Assembly (NCBI GenBank): GCA_938041625.1
Contig: CALISK010000235.1
Location: forward strand, 1-34,654
Source: an uncultured Tenacibaculum sp.
GTDB lineage: Bacteria; Bacteroidota; Bacteroidia; Flavobacteriales; Flavobacteriaceae
Direction of reading: 5' to 3'
DNA: 34,654 nucleotides
Shown: in pieces, positions 8,675 to 15,914 of the stretch
Layout of the letters: each line of letters opens with the position of its first letter
How positions within the stretch are numbered: the stretch's first letter is position 1
Translations under genes and position numbers: made by a program
Notes under the pieces: generated by a model
Database searches by the model: none
Told to the model about the DNA's origin: nothing
Seen by the model: only the letters and a program-made list of their open reading frames with translations

Positions 8675-9553
8675 TTAACTATTTCTACGTTTATTAGCTA
8701 ATAAAGTATTTTTAAGAAGCATTGCAATCGTCATTGGGCCTACACCACCTGGAACAGGAGTAATGTATGATGACTTTTCTGCAACCTCTTGAAAAGCAAC
8801 ATCTCCTACTAATCTAAATCCGCTTTTCTTAGAAGCATCAGCAACACGAGTAATTCCCACATCAATAACTACAACTCCTTTTTGTACCATATCAGCTTTT
8901 AAAAATTCTGGAATACCAATAGCAGCAATAATAATATCTGCTTTTTTAGTAATTTCTTCTAAATTTTGAGTTCTACTATGTGTTAAAGTAACTGTTGCAT
9001 TTCCTACTTTTCTTTTTTGAGAAAGTAAGATACTCATTGGGCTACCTACTATATGACTACGGCCAATAACCACTACATTTTTTCCTGAAGTTTCAACTTT
9101 GTAACGATCTAATAATTCTAAAATTCCAAATGGAGTAGCAGAAATGAAAGTAGGTAAGTTTAAAGCCATTTTACCTACATTTTCTGGATGAAAACCATCT
9201 ACATCCTTTTCAGGATCTATAGCCATTAAAACTTTTTGTTCATCTATGTGTTTAGGTAGTGGAAGTTGAACAATAAAACCATCAATATCGTTATCAATGT
9301 TTAAAATTTCAATTTCATTTAATAATTCTGCTTCTGTAGTTTCGTCTGATAATTGAATTAATGTAGATTCAAAACCAACACGCTCACAAGCTTTCACTTT
9401 TGCATTTACATAAGTTAAACTAGCTCCATCATTTCCTAAAATGATTGCTGCTAAATGAGGTGCTTTTTTTTCATTTCTTTTTAATTCACCAACTTCTAAA
9501 GCGATCTCTTCTTTAATATCCGCTGAAGTTTTTTTTCCGTCGAGTAATACCAT
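8675..9553 (-). CDS. folD: Bifunctional methylenetetrahydrofolate dehydrogenase/cyclohydrolase
   Basis: A 292-residue FolD. It interconverts 5,10-methylene-, methenyl- and 10-formyl-tetrahydrofolate in the cytoplasm using NADP, feeding purine and fMet-tRNA synthesis. The catalytic segment [17 protein letters not shown] carries the family Tyr48 and Lys52. [18 protein letters not shown], the nucleotide-binding [13 protein letters not shown] and the C-terminal [15 protein letters not shown] are all present, and the length is normal. It lies 69 nt downstream of ffh on the same strand, but a hairpin (9590-9618) between them suggests at least partly separate expression. Confidence 0.97.
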   Translation of the reverse strand: MVLLDGKKTSADIKEEIALEVGELKRNEKKAPHLAAIILGNDGASLTYVNAKVKACERVGFESTLIQLSDETTEAELLNEIEILNIDNDIDGFIVQLPLPKHIDEQKVLMAIDPEKDVDGFHPENVGKMALNLPTFISATPFGILELLDRYKVETSGKNVVVIGRSHIVGSPMSILLSQKRKVGNATVTLTHSRTQNLEEITKKADIIIAAIGIPEFLKADMVQKGVVVIDVGITRVADASKKSGFRLVGDVAFQEVAEKSSYITPVPGGVGPMTIAMLLKNTLLANKRRNS

Positions 9554-9589
9554 TTGTTGTTGTTAGTGTGTTGTTGTGTTATTTAAATA

Positions 9590-9618
9590 AAAAAGAGAAG
9601 CGTGTAACTTCTCTTTTT
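9590..9618 (-). terminator. Intrinsic terminator after ffh
   Basis: Stem AAAAAGAGAAG (9590-9600) pairs with CTTCTCTTTTT (9608-9618) around a 7-nt loop. On the minus strand it ends in a T-run directly after the ffh stop and upstream of folD, so it would end or attenuate ffh transcription. Confidence 0.75.
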
Positions 9619-9622
9619 GTTT

Positions 9623-10951
9623 TTATTTCATGCCTCGCATCATTTGCATCATACGTTTTCCGCCACCGCCTTGCATCATTTTCATCATTTTGCTCATTTG
9701 ATCAAATTGCTTCATTAGTTGGTTTACTTCTTGAACGGAAGTACCAGACCCTTTAGCAATTCTTTTCTTTCTACTGGCGTTTATAATGGTTGGTTTAGTT
9801 CTTTCATCAGGGGTCATAGAATGAATAATAGATTCTATTCCTTTAAATGCATCATCATCAATATCAATGTCCTTTAAAGCTTTACCAGCTCCAGGAATCA
9901 TTCCTACTAAATCTTTCATGCTACCCATTTTCTTGATCTGTTGAATTTGACTTAAGAAATCATCAAACCCAAACTGATTTTTTGCAATCTTCTTTTGAAG
10001 TTTTCTTGCTTCAGCTTCATCATATTGTTCTTGAGCTCGTTCTACTAAAGAAACAACATCTCCCATTCCCAATATACGATCTGCCATACGATCTGGGTGA
10101 AAAACGTCAATAGCATCCATTTTTTCACCAGTACCAATAAATTTAATTGGTTTATCTACAACAGATTTAATAGAAAGAGCAGCTCCACCACGAGTATCAC
10201 CATCTAGTTTTGTTAAAACTACACCATCAAAATTTAAAACATCATTAAAGGCTTTTGCAGTATTAACAGCATCTTGCCCAGTCATAGAATCTACCACAAA
10301 TAAAGTTTCTTGTGGTTTAACAGATTTATGAATGTTAGAAATTTCGGTCATCATTTCTTCATCAACAGCTAAACGACCAGCGGTATCAATGATTACTACA
10401 TTCTTATTATTTGCTTTAGCGTGCTTAATTGCATTTTCAGAAATCTCTACAGGATTCTTATTTCCTTCTTCCGCATATACTTCAACACCAATTTGTTCAC
10501 CTACCACTTTTAATTGATTAATGGCGGCTGGTCTGTAAACATCACATCCAACTAAAAGAACTTGTTTTGTCTTTTTAGTTTTTAGAAAGTTAGCAAGTTT
10601 ACCGGAAAAAGTAGTTTTACCAGATCCTTGTAAACCTGACATTAAAATAACAGTAGGAGAACCACCTAAGTTAATACCTACAGTATCTCCACCCATTAAT
10701 TTGGTAAGCTCGTCTTTAACAAGTTTTACCATTAATTGCCCTGGGTTTAACGTTGTTAAAACGTTTTCTCCCATTGCTTTATCCTTAACAGAATTGGTGA
10801 ATTCTTTTGCTATTTTAAAATTTACATCGGCATCTAATAAAGCTCTACGTACTTCTTTTAAAGTTTCAGCTACGTTAACTTCATTAATCTTACCATGACC
10901 TTTTAGCGTATGTAACGCTTTGTCTAATTTTTCACTTAAATTATTGAACAT
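9623..10951 (-). CDS. ffh: Signal recognition particle protein Ffh (SRP54)
   Basis: A 442-residue SRP GTPase. It binds signal sequences of nascent membrane and secreted proteins with 4.5S RNA and docks with FtsY. N-domain helices (residues 1-85; ALLDADVNFKIAKEF) precede the G domain with P-loop SGLQGSGKTT (about 105-114), DVYRPAAINQL, DTAGRLAVD, TKLDGDTRGGAALS and GTGEKMDAIDVF. The methionine-rich M domain (from about 300) contains the RNA-binding segment GSGTSVQEVNQLMKQF and ends in a GGGGKRMMQMMRGMK tail. It is full length, with a TTG-N20-TATATTTG promoter just upstream. Confidence 0.97.
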   Translation of the reverse strand: MFNNLSEKLDKALHTLKGHGKINEVNVAETLKEVRRALLDADVNFKIAKEFTNSVKDKAMGENVLTTLNPGQLMVKLVKDELTKLMGGDTVGINLGGSPTVILMSGLQGSGKTTFSGKLANFLKTKKTKQVLLVGCDVYRPAAINQLKVVGEQIGVEVYAEEGNKNPVEISENAIKHAKANNKNVVIIDTAGRLAVDEEMMTEISNIHKSVKPQETLFVVDSMTGQDAVNTAKAFNDVLNFDGVVLTKLDGDTRGGAALSIKSVVDKPIKFIGTGEKMDAIDVFHPDRMADRILGMGDVVSLVERAQEQYDEAEARKLQKKIAKNQFGFDDFLSQIQQIKKMGSMKDLVGMIPGAGKALKDIDIDDDAFKGIESIIHSMTPDERTKPTIINASRKKRIAKGSGTSVQEVNQLMKQFDQMSKMMKMMQGGGGKRMMQMMRGMK

Positions 10952-10977
10952 TGGTGTCTGCTACATTTTTAGAGGCA

Positions 10978-11008
10978 CAAATATAGCATTTTCGTTAGTA
11001 GTTTTCAA
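10978..11008 (-). promoter_or_regulatory. Bacteroidota-type promoter for ffh
   Basis: On the minus strand TTG (11008-11006), a 20-nt spacer and TATATTTG (10985-10978) match the primary-sigma consensus TTG-N(17-23)-TAnnTTTG. It lies 26 nt before ATG 10951 and overlaps the 3' end of the upstream DinB-like gene. Confidence 0.7.
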
Positions 11009-11519
11009 TTAAATCTTTAGTATGATGTTCAGTATGGTAAGCAGTCCACATAATAATTTCTCTAACAGGCATTTTTCCCATAAGAGGATGAGGTAGAATA
11101 ACAGAGTCTAGATCACTATCTTTCCACTGATTAGTTTTATGTTGTAACTTTTTTTGTTGAATTTGAAGTTTGGCAAGTAATTTTGTTTTTTCTCTTAAAG
11201 AAGGTTTGGTAATATGAGCATTAAATTGCTTTGCTTCTTCTTTGTATTTAACAAGTTTATCTTGATATTTTTTTATTATTTGATCATAATTTCTTGTTTC
11301 TCTATTTGATTTCCCAAATTTTAATTTGAGTAAAAACTTAGGCAAACTCATAGCTTGATTCAATTTTTTAATAGAATCAACCAAATGCACAATCTGTTGT
11401 CCTGTAGTCCATTTTTCTTTGGGCCCTTCAATCCATTTTTCCACAGGTTGTTTTTCAATCCAATTAAATAAATCTAAATGTTTTTCCTCGATTAATTGAT
11501 TAATTTGGTCTTTCCTCAT
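10995..11519 (-). CDS. DinB-superfamily protein
   Basis: A 174-residue four-helix-bundle protein of the DinB/YfiT superfamily. Its metal-ligand histidines are visible in TTGQQIVHLVDS (first His) and in the C-terminal AYHTEHHTKDLIENY cluster; HPLMGKMPVREIIMW precedes the latter, as usual in DinB-like proteins. Members bind a divalent metal, and some are thiol (e.g. bacillithiol) transferases, but the substrate cannot be read here. The middle is lysine/glutamine rich and probably helical. It lies upstream of ffh on the same strand but ffh has its own promoter. Confidence 0.8.
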   Translation of the reverse strand: MRKDQINQLIEEKHLDLFNWIEKQPVEKWIEGPKEKWTTGQQIVHLVDSIKKLNQAMSLPKFLLKLKFGKSNRETRNYDQIIKKYQDKLVKYKEEAKQFNAHITKPSLREKTKLLAKLQIQQKKLQHKTNQWKDSDLDSVILPHPLMGKMPVREIIMWTAYHTEHHTKDLIENY

Positions 11520-11710
11520 TTTAAACTTTATATTTATAAAGTAAATATACTAAAATATAAAATGCATTTTTACTGCTAAAACTATTCCTAAAAACTTTTT
11601 TTTAAAAAAAATCTTAAAAAATAAAAGACATTCAAAAGAAAATATTTAGAAGTATAATGAAATTAAATTTTTAGTTTGTTATTTTCGGGGAATTAAGAAA
11701 TTTTACATAA

Positions 11711-12712
11711 ATGAAGAAAAGTATAACACTAAAAGAATTATCTAAAATATTAAAAGTATCGATTTCTACTGTATCAAAAGCTTTAAATGATAGTTATGAA
11801 ATAAGTGAAATTACTAAGAAGAGAGTCAGGGAGGCAGCAAATGAATACAATTATAAACCAAATAGGACAGCTATGAACCTTAAATCTGGTAGGGTAAATA
11901 CTATCGGAGTAATACTACCAAGTTTAAAAAACTTTTTTTTAGCCAGGGTATTAAGAGGTATAGAAAATGTAATAGCAAAAACAGATTACAATATAATTAT
12001 AAGTATTACCAATGAATCTCATGAGAAAGAAGTACAATCAGTACTCTCTTTGGCAAATGGTTTTGTTGAAGCTATAATTATAGCTGTTTCTGAAGAGACT
12101 CAAGTATTACAAGATTATTCTCATTTAGAAAACGTAAAAGACAAAGTTCATTTATTAATGTTTGATCGTGTTGTAAATACAATACCTTGTGATAAGGTTT
12201 TAGTAGATGATTATGATGCAGTTTTAAATGCAGTGAAAGATTTGCAACTTAATGGAAGAAAAAATATAGCATTAACATCAACAATAAATAATTTAAGCGT
12301 TGGAAAGTTAAGAATTAAAGGATATACAGATGCTATTAATGAATATCATAAACCAATTATTATTGAAGGTACTGTAGAGGTAATTAAAAAAGCGTTAAGA
12401 GAGAGATTAAAAGAAGAATCTATTGATGCTATAATAGCTTTAGATGAAGAGGCTTCATTAGCTTCATTTAAAGTAGGTAAAAAAGAAAAATTACTTGATA
12501 ACGGAAAGCTTTCTTTAATAGGATATGCAGGTAAAACGATTTCTGAGCATTTAACTCCAAGTTTAACAACAATTAATCAACATGGAAAAAAAATAGGTAG
12601 AACTGCTGCTAAAATGATATTAAATAAATTAAAAAATGAAAACGAGAAATCTGAAGAGATAATTATAAAATCGACATTATATAATAGAGAAACAACGAGA
12701 ATAAAAGAATAG
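11711..12712 (+). CDS. LacI-family transcriptional regulator
   Basis: A 333-residue LacI/GalR regulator. The N-terminal HTH (residues 4-30; TLKELSKILKVSISTVSKAL) and hinge (YKPNRTAMNLKSGR) are followed by a periplasmic-binding-protein-like sensor domain (NTIGVILPSLKNFFLARVLRGIE, MFDRVV, GYAGKTISEHLTPSLTTINQ). It should bind a sugar or related effector and control carbohydrate genes. No sugar-utilisation genes lie nearby: it converges on cutC and follows the DinB-like gene divergently, so it is an orphan and probably acts on a distant locus. The 191-nt AT-rich region upstream (11520-11710) shows no clear consensus promoter. Confidence 0.93.
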   Translation: MKKSITLKELSKILKVSISTVSKALNDSYEISEITKKRVREAANEYNYKPNRTAMNLKSGRVNTIGVILPSLKNFFLARVLRGIENVIAKTDYNIIISITNESHEKEVQSVLSLANGFVEAIIIAVSEETQVLQDYSHLENVKDKVHLLMFDRVVNTIPCDKVLVDDYDAVLNAVKDLQLNGRKNIALTSTINNLSVGKLRIKGYTDAINEYHKPIIIEGTVEVIKKALRERLKEESIDAIIALDEEASLASFKVGKKEKLLDNGKLSLIGYAGKTISEHLTPSLTTINQHGKKIGRTAAKMILNKLKNENEKSEEIIIKSTLYNRETTRIKE

Positions 12713-12747
12713 ACAATTAGAAAAAATTATTATTTACAATAAGTAAC

Positions 12748-13443
12748 CTAACGTATTTGAGTTATTATTTTTTTAATAATACCGCTATTCGAAATAGTTT
12801 GTGTAGCATTACCAAAGTAATTATTTTCAGTATTAATTTTTTTAGAAGCAGAAGAATGAATTTCTAAAAAACCTTGATCTTTAAATAATTTAGCGTTTAA
12901 AGGAGAAATACCACCCCCAGGTAGTATGATGATACTTTTATGATGTTTTTTATTGATTTCTTTTAATAATTTTAACCCTTTTTCTGCAGTCATTGCTTTA
13001 CCTGAAGTTAAAACTCGATTAGCGCCTAACTGTATTAATTTTTGAATTTCTATTCTTGGTTTTTTTACAAGATCAAAAGCTCTATGAAAAGTAAAAGGTA
13101 GTGGTGAAGAAAGTTCAATTAATTCTTTAGTTCTTTTTTCATCTATTGTATTATCTATATTTAGTATTCCAGAAACAATTCCTTTGCAGCCCATTTTTTT
13201 ACTAAGAAGAATATTCTCCTTCATTATTTGAAATTCTTGTTCAGAATAAACAAAATTTCCGCTTCGAGGACGTATAAGAACAAAAGTATCTATAGTCAGT
13301 TTTGAAGTAATTAATTTTAATAAACCATAGGAAGGAGTAATCCCTCCAACATTTAATTCGGAGCAAATTTCTATTCTATGTGCTCCTGCTTTTTCTGCAT
13401 TTATGGCAGATTCAAAAGAATTAACACAAACTTCTAATAGCAT
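12748..13443 (-). CDS. cutC: CutC family protein
   Basis: A 231-residue TIM-barrel protein of the CutC family. Hallmarks are MLLEVCVNSFESAINAEKAG, the motif RIEICSELNVGGITPSYG, LIRPRSGNFVYSEQEF, FHRAFDL and the phosphate-binding-like ILPGGGISPLNA. The family was named for copper tolerance in E. coli, but a direct copper role is doubtful and the reaction is not settled. It is cytoplasmic, full length and monocistronic, and converges with the LacI gene with only 35 nt between the stops. Confidence 0.92.
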   Translation of the reverse strand: MLLEVCVNSFESAINAEKAGAHRIEICSELNVGGITPSYGLLKLITSKLTIDTFVLIRPRSGNFVYSEQEFQIMKENILLSKKMGCKGIVSGILNIDNTIDEKRTKELIELSSPLPFTFHRAFDLVKKPRIEIQKLIQLGANRVLTSGKAMTAEKGLKLLKEINKKHHKSIIILPGGGISPLNAKLFKDQGFLEIHSSASKKINTENNYFGNATQTISNSGIIKKIITQIR

Positions 13444-13570
13444 ATTATCATTGATTATAAAATAAGCAATTTACAATGTTTAAATTATTTAAGATTAAAA
13501 CAGAATTTTAAAATATAAAAAGTATTGAAAATAAAATTAAGAGGTTTATTTTTACATTAAAATTAACCAA

Positions 13571-14488
13571 ATGAATAAATCTAAACTACTTATAATTGTT
13601 TCTTTTTTTTCAATATATATTATTTGGGGATCTACCTACGTATTAAATAAAATATCGGTATCAGAAATTCCACCTTTATTGTTAGCTTCTATTCGATTTG
13701 GAGTAGCTGGAATTTTAATTATGATAATAGCCAAATTATTAAAACAGTCATTAAAGATTACTAAAAAACAGTTTATAAATACTTTGATAGCTGGTTTCCT
13801 ATTCTTAGTGTACGGAAATGGGGTATTTGTTTGGGCTTTAAAATATGTAGACACAGGTTTTGCTGCTCTTTTAGCATCAACTCAACCTTTGTTTGTATTG
13901 TTTTTATTGCGATTGATAGATGGTAAGCGTATGCAAAGGAAATCTATAATAGGTGTAGTTTTAGGTATTATAGGGATGTATCTTTTGGTAAGTCAAAAAG
14001 AAATAGCAACTTCTGAAGGAATGGTTTTAGGAATATTTATGATCTTAACCTGTGTTTTAAGTTGGAGTTATGGAAGTGTATTTGTATCTAAAGCTAATTT
14101 ACCTAAGAACTTTTTTGTAAGTACAGGTTATCAAATGATTACTGGAAGTTTTTTATTGTTTTTTTGGAGTCTTATTTTTAAAGAAGATATGACTACATTA
14201 TTTAATATTAGTTATAAAGTAAAAGTATCAATGGTTCTTTTAGTATTGTTTGGAAGTATTGTTGCTTTTACAGCCTTTAATTATTTATTGAAAGTAATTT
14301 CGCCAGAAAAAGTAGCTACATCAGCTTATGTAAACCCAATAATAGCTCTATTATTAGGTTGGTATTTTTTAGATGAACAATTAACCAATCAATCTATTAT
14401 AGCTTCTATTGTATTACTTACAGGAGTCTATTTTATAACTTCTAGAAAAAGGGTTTCTAAAAATAAGGCAATAACTAAACCTAAATAA
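13571..14488 (+). CDS. EamA/DMT-family transporter
   Basis: A 305-residue inner-membrane protein with ten predicted helices arranged as two EamA repeats. Repeat 1 starts IIWGSTYVLNKISVSEIPPLLLASIRF; repeat 2 includes GSIVAFTAFNYLLKVISPEKVATSAYVNPIIALLLG, the typical drug/metabolite-transporter signature, and ends FLDEQLTNQSIIASIVLLTGVY. A basic tail (SRKKRVSKNKAITKPK) faces the cytoplasm. It probably exports a small metabolite, which the sequence does not reveal. A long hairpin follows the stop by a few bases. Confidence 0.9.
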   Translation: MNKSKLLIIVSFFSIYIIWGSTYVLNKISVSEIPPLLLASIRFGVAGILIMIIAKLLKQSLKITKKQFINTLIAGFLFLVYGNGVFVWALKYVDTGFAALLASTQPLFVLFLLRLIDGKRMQRKSIIGVVLGIIGMYLLVSQKEIATSEGMVLGIFMILTCVLSWSYGSVFVSKANLPKNFFVSTGYQMITGSFLLFFWSLIFKEDMTTLFNISYKVKVSMVLLVLFGSIVAFTAFNYLLKVISPEKVATSAYVNPIIALLLGWYFLDEQLTNQSIIASIVLLTGVYFITSRKRVSKNKAITKPK

Positions 14489-14491
14489 AAT

Positions 14492-14525
14492 AAATTAGCA
14501 CAATATGACCATATTGTGCTAATTT
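14492..14525. terminator. Long perfect inverted repeat, likely terminator
   Basis: A 16-bp perfect stem (14492-14507 and 14510-14525) with only AC between the arms, so the real loop will be a few bases larger. It lies 4 nt after the transporter stop and 38 nt past the stop of the minus-strand peptide gene at 14564, with TTTG on the plus side. It is likely to end transcription from both directions, although the T-run is short. Confidence 0.65.
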
Positions 14526-14563
14526 GTTAAGTATATCTCTTTTTTTATTAGAGATAATTTACA

Positions 14564-14740
14564 TTAATTACAATGCTTATTATAAGCATCGTGACCATCG
14601 TTATAATCTCCTTGAAATCCACCTCCTAAAAGTAATTTCTTTAGAGTTTTACAATATTTTCTTCTAGATGTTCCTCCTTGAATTGTTTGTTGCTCTATTT
14701 TATTTAGAGTTTTTCCTAAAGTTAAAATTGAATTTTTCAT
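14564..14740 (-). CDS. Double-glycine-leader precursor peptide (58 aa)
   Basis: A 58-codon gene, found by reading the minus strand between the EamA and DUF2461 genes. The N-terminus MKNSILTLGKTLNKIEQQTI ends in QGG (residues 21-23). This is the bacteriocin-type double-glycine leader layout common in Bacteroidota precursor peptides: hydrophobic and charged residues in helix spacing, then GG. The predicted core (residues 24-58) is basic at first (TSRRKYCKTLKKLLLGGG) and ends DAYNKHCN, with two cysteines (30 and 57) that could form a disulfide or be modified. The leader is clearly related to that of the gene at 14873-15085. Processing would need a C39-type peptidase/exporter, which is not in the window. 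The core's function (bacteriocin, signal or other) is unknown. Confidence 0.75.
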   Translation of the reverse strand: MKNSILTLGKTLNKIEQQTIQGGTSRRKYCKTLKKLLLGGGFQGDYNDGHDAYNKHCN

Positions 14741-14872
14741 GATTTAATAATAGTGTTAAATAATTTAGTTAAACCCTTGATCATTTTAAGACATTCAAGG
14801 TTTATGTCTTTCTTTCGCGAAAAGAGTATTGCTTAATTTTAAATTAAAATACTTTTCATAACAGATATTTAA

Positions 14873-15085
14873 TTAATGTGCATTGTTATCTGAATGTGGA
14901 TTATTAGTACATATAATGTTAAAACAACTGTAACGGCTTAAATGTGGATACATTTCGAGCCATTCATACGAACTACCAATACAACAATAATTGTATTCTG
15001 TAGGAGCTGGTAATTGTTTTCCTTTAATCCGATTTTTTTCAATTTTACTTAATATTTTTCCTAAACTTAAAATTGTTTCAATCAT
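14873..15085 (-). CDS. Leader-peptide paralogue, cysteine-rich core (70 aa)
   Basis: A 70-residue peptide whose first 23 residues (MIETILSLGKILSKIEKNRI, then KGK) align without gaps to the leader of the 14564-14740 peptide: I-L-x-L-G-K-x-L-x-K-I-E and the Ile and Gly before the cleavage position match. The second glycine is replaced by Lys23, so cleavage by a standard double-glycine peptidase is uncertain. The core (from about residue 24) is different: KQLPAPTEYNYCCIGSSYEW, then RYSCFNIICTNNPHSDNNAH. It has four cysteines (34, 35, 54, 59), several aromatic residues and a His/Asn tail. The start ATG 15085 is supported by the leader alignment. It is upstream of, and probably in tandem with, the smaller peptide gene. 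Confidence 0.7.
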   Translation of the reverse strand: MIETILSLGKILSKIEKNRIKGKQLPAPTEYNYCCIGSSYEWLEMYPHLSRYSCFNIICTNNPHSDNNAH

Positions 15086-15125
15086 AAAAGAGTTTTTGTA
15101 TTTAAATATTCGAGTTAATTATGAT

Positions 15126-15155
15126 CTTTGCAAAGACGTTTATAAAACTATTTTG
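15126..15155 (+). promoter_or_regulatory. Possible promoter for DUF2461 gene
   Basis: TTTG (15127-15130), an 18-nt spacer and TATTTTG (15149-15155), one base short of TAnnTTTG, lie about 85 nt before ATG 15240. The TTTG is half of the 10-bp palindrome CTTTGCAAAG (15126-15135), so the same site could offer a -33 element in either direction. Confidence 0.35.
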
Positions 15156-15239
15156 TTTATTTTTAGCAGAAGTATGAATGTATACATTTATACAAGTATA
15201 TATCTCTTTATCCATTTTAAATCAAAAACTAAAGCACCA

Positions 15240-15914
15240 ATGCAATTTCAAAAATCTTCGTTTAAATTTTTAAATGATTTAGCTCTTAATAATAACCGTG
15301 AGTGGTTTGCAGAACATAAAAATGAGTTTACTACTGTTCAGAATACTGTAAAGGAATTTTATACAGAAGTACAAAAGAATTTAGAAGAACACGATGAAAT
15401 TGAAAAGCATAAATTGTTTAGAATTTATAGAGATGTTCGTTTTTCAAAGGATAAAACTCCATATAAAACACATTTTGCAGGTTCTTTTTCTAGACAAGGA
15501 GCTCATTTAAGAGGTGGATATTATTTAAGATTAAAACCAGGAGAAAGTTTTTTAGGCGGTGGTTTTTGGGACCCTAATAAAGAAGATTTATTAAGAATTA
15601 GAAAAGAGATAGAAATAGACGCTTCAGAGTTTAGGGAAGTGATTAATGATGCTAATTTTGTAAAACATTTTGGAGGTAAATTTGAAGGAGAAGAATTGAA
15701 AACAGCACCTAAAGGTTTTGATAAAACACATCCAGATATTGATTTAATTAGAAAAAAAGGATTTATAGCTGTTCAAAATTTTACAGATAAAGAAGTCCTG
15801 TCTCCAAATTTTTTAGAAAAAATAAATGAATCCTATATAGCATTACGACCATTTTTTAATTTAATGAGTTCTATTTTAACAACGAATTTGAACGGAGAGA
15901 GTTTGATTGATTAA
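15240..15914 (+). CDS. DUF2461 family protein
   Basis: A 224-residue protein of the DUF2461 (TIGR02453) family. Start ATG 15240 is chosen because MQFQKSSFKFLNDLALNNNR is the family's N-terminus; the frame is open further upstream but that part is not conserved-looking. Motifs seen: NNREWFAEHKNEF, RIYRDVRFSKDKTPYKTHF, GGYYLRLKPGESFLGGGFW, and GFDKTHPDIDLIRKKGF. The protein is cytoplasmic and its biochemical role is unknown. Its last 44 bases overlap the 3' end of the convergent MATE gene. Confidence 0.92.
   Translation: MQFQKSSFKFLNDLALNNNREWFAEHKNEFTTVQNTVKEFYTEVQKNLEEHDEIEKHKLFRIYRDVRFSKDKTPYKTHFAGSFSRQGAHLRGGYYLRLKPGESFLGGGFWDPNKEDLLRIRKEIEIDASEFREVINDANFVKHFGGKFEGEELKTAPKGFDKTHPDIDLIRKKGFIAVQNFTDKEVLSPNFLEKINESYIALRPFFNLMSSILTTNLNGESLID

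Noticed and set aside
9568-10898. Plus-strand ORFs across ffh (9568-9756, 10332-10517, 10701-10898)
   Set aside because: Lie opposite the conserved SRP54 coding sequence and its terminator; no recognisable protein.
14811-14825. TTTCGCGAAA palindrome and a bulged hairpin (14771-14803) between the two peptide genes
   Set aside because: Possibly regulatory, but no T-run and no promoter context that would fix a role.
14991-15239. N-terminal extension of the DUF2461 protein
   Set aside because: It would overlap the leader-peptide gene on the other strand; the family N-terminus starts at ATG 15240.
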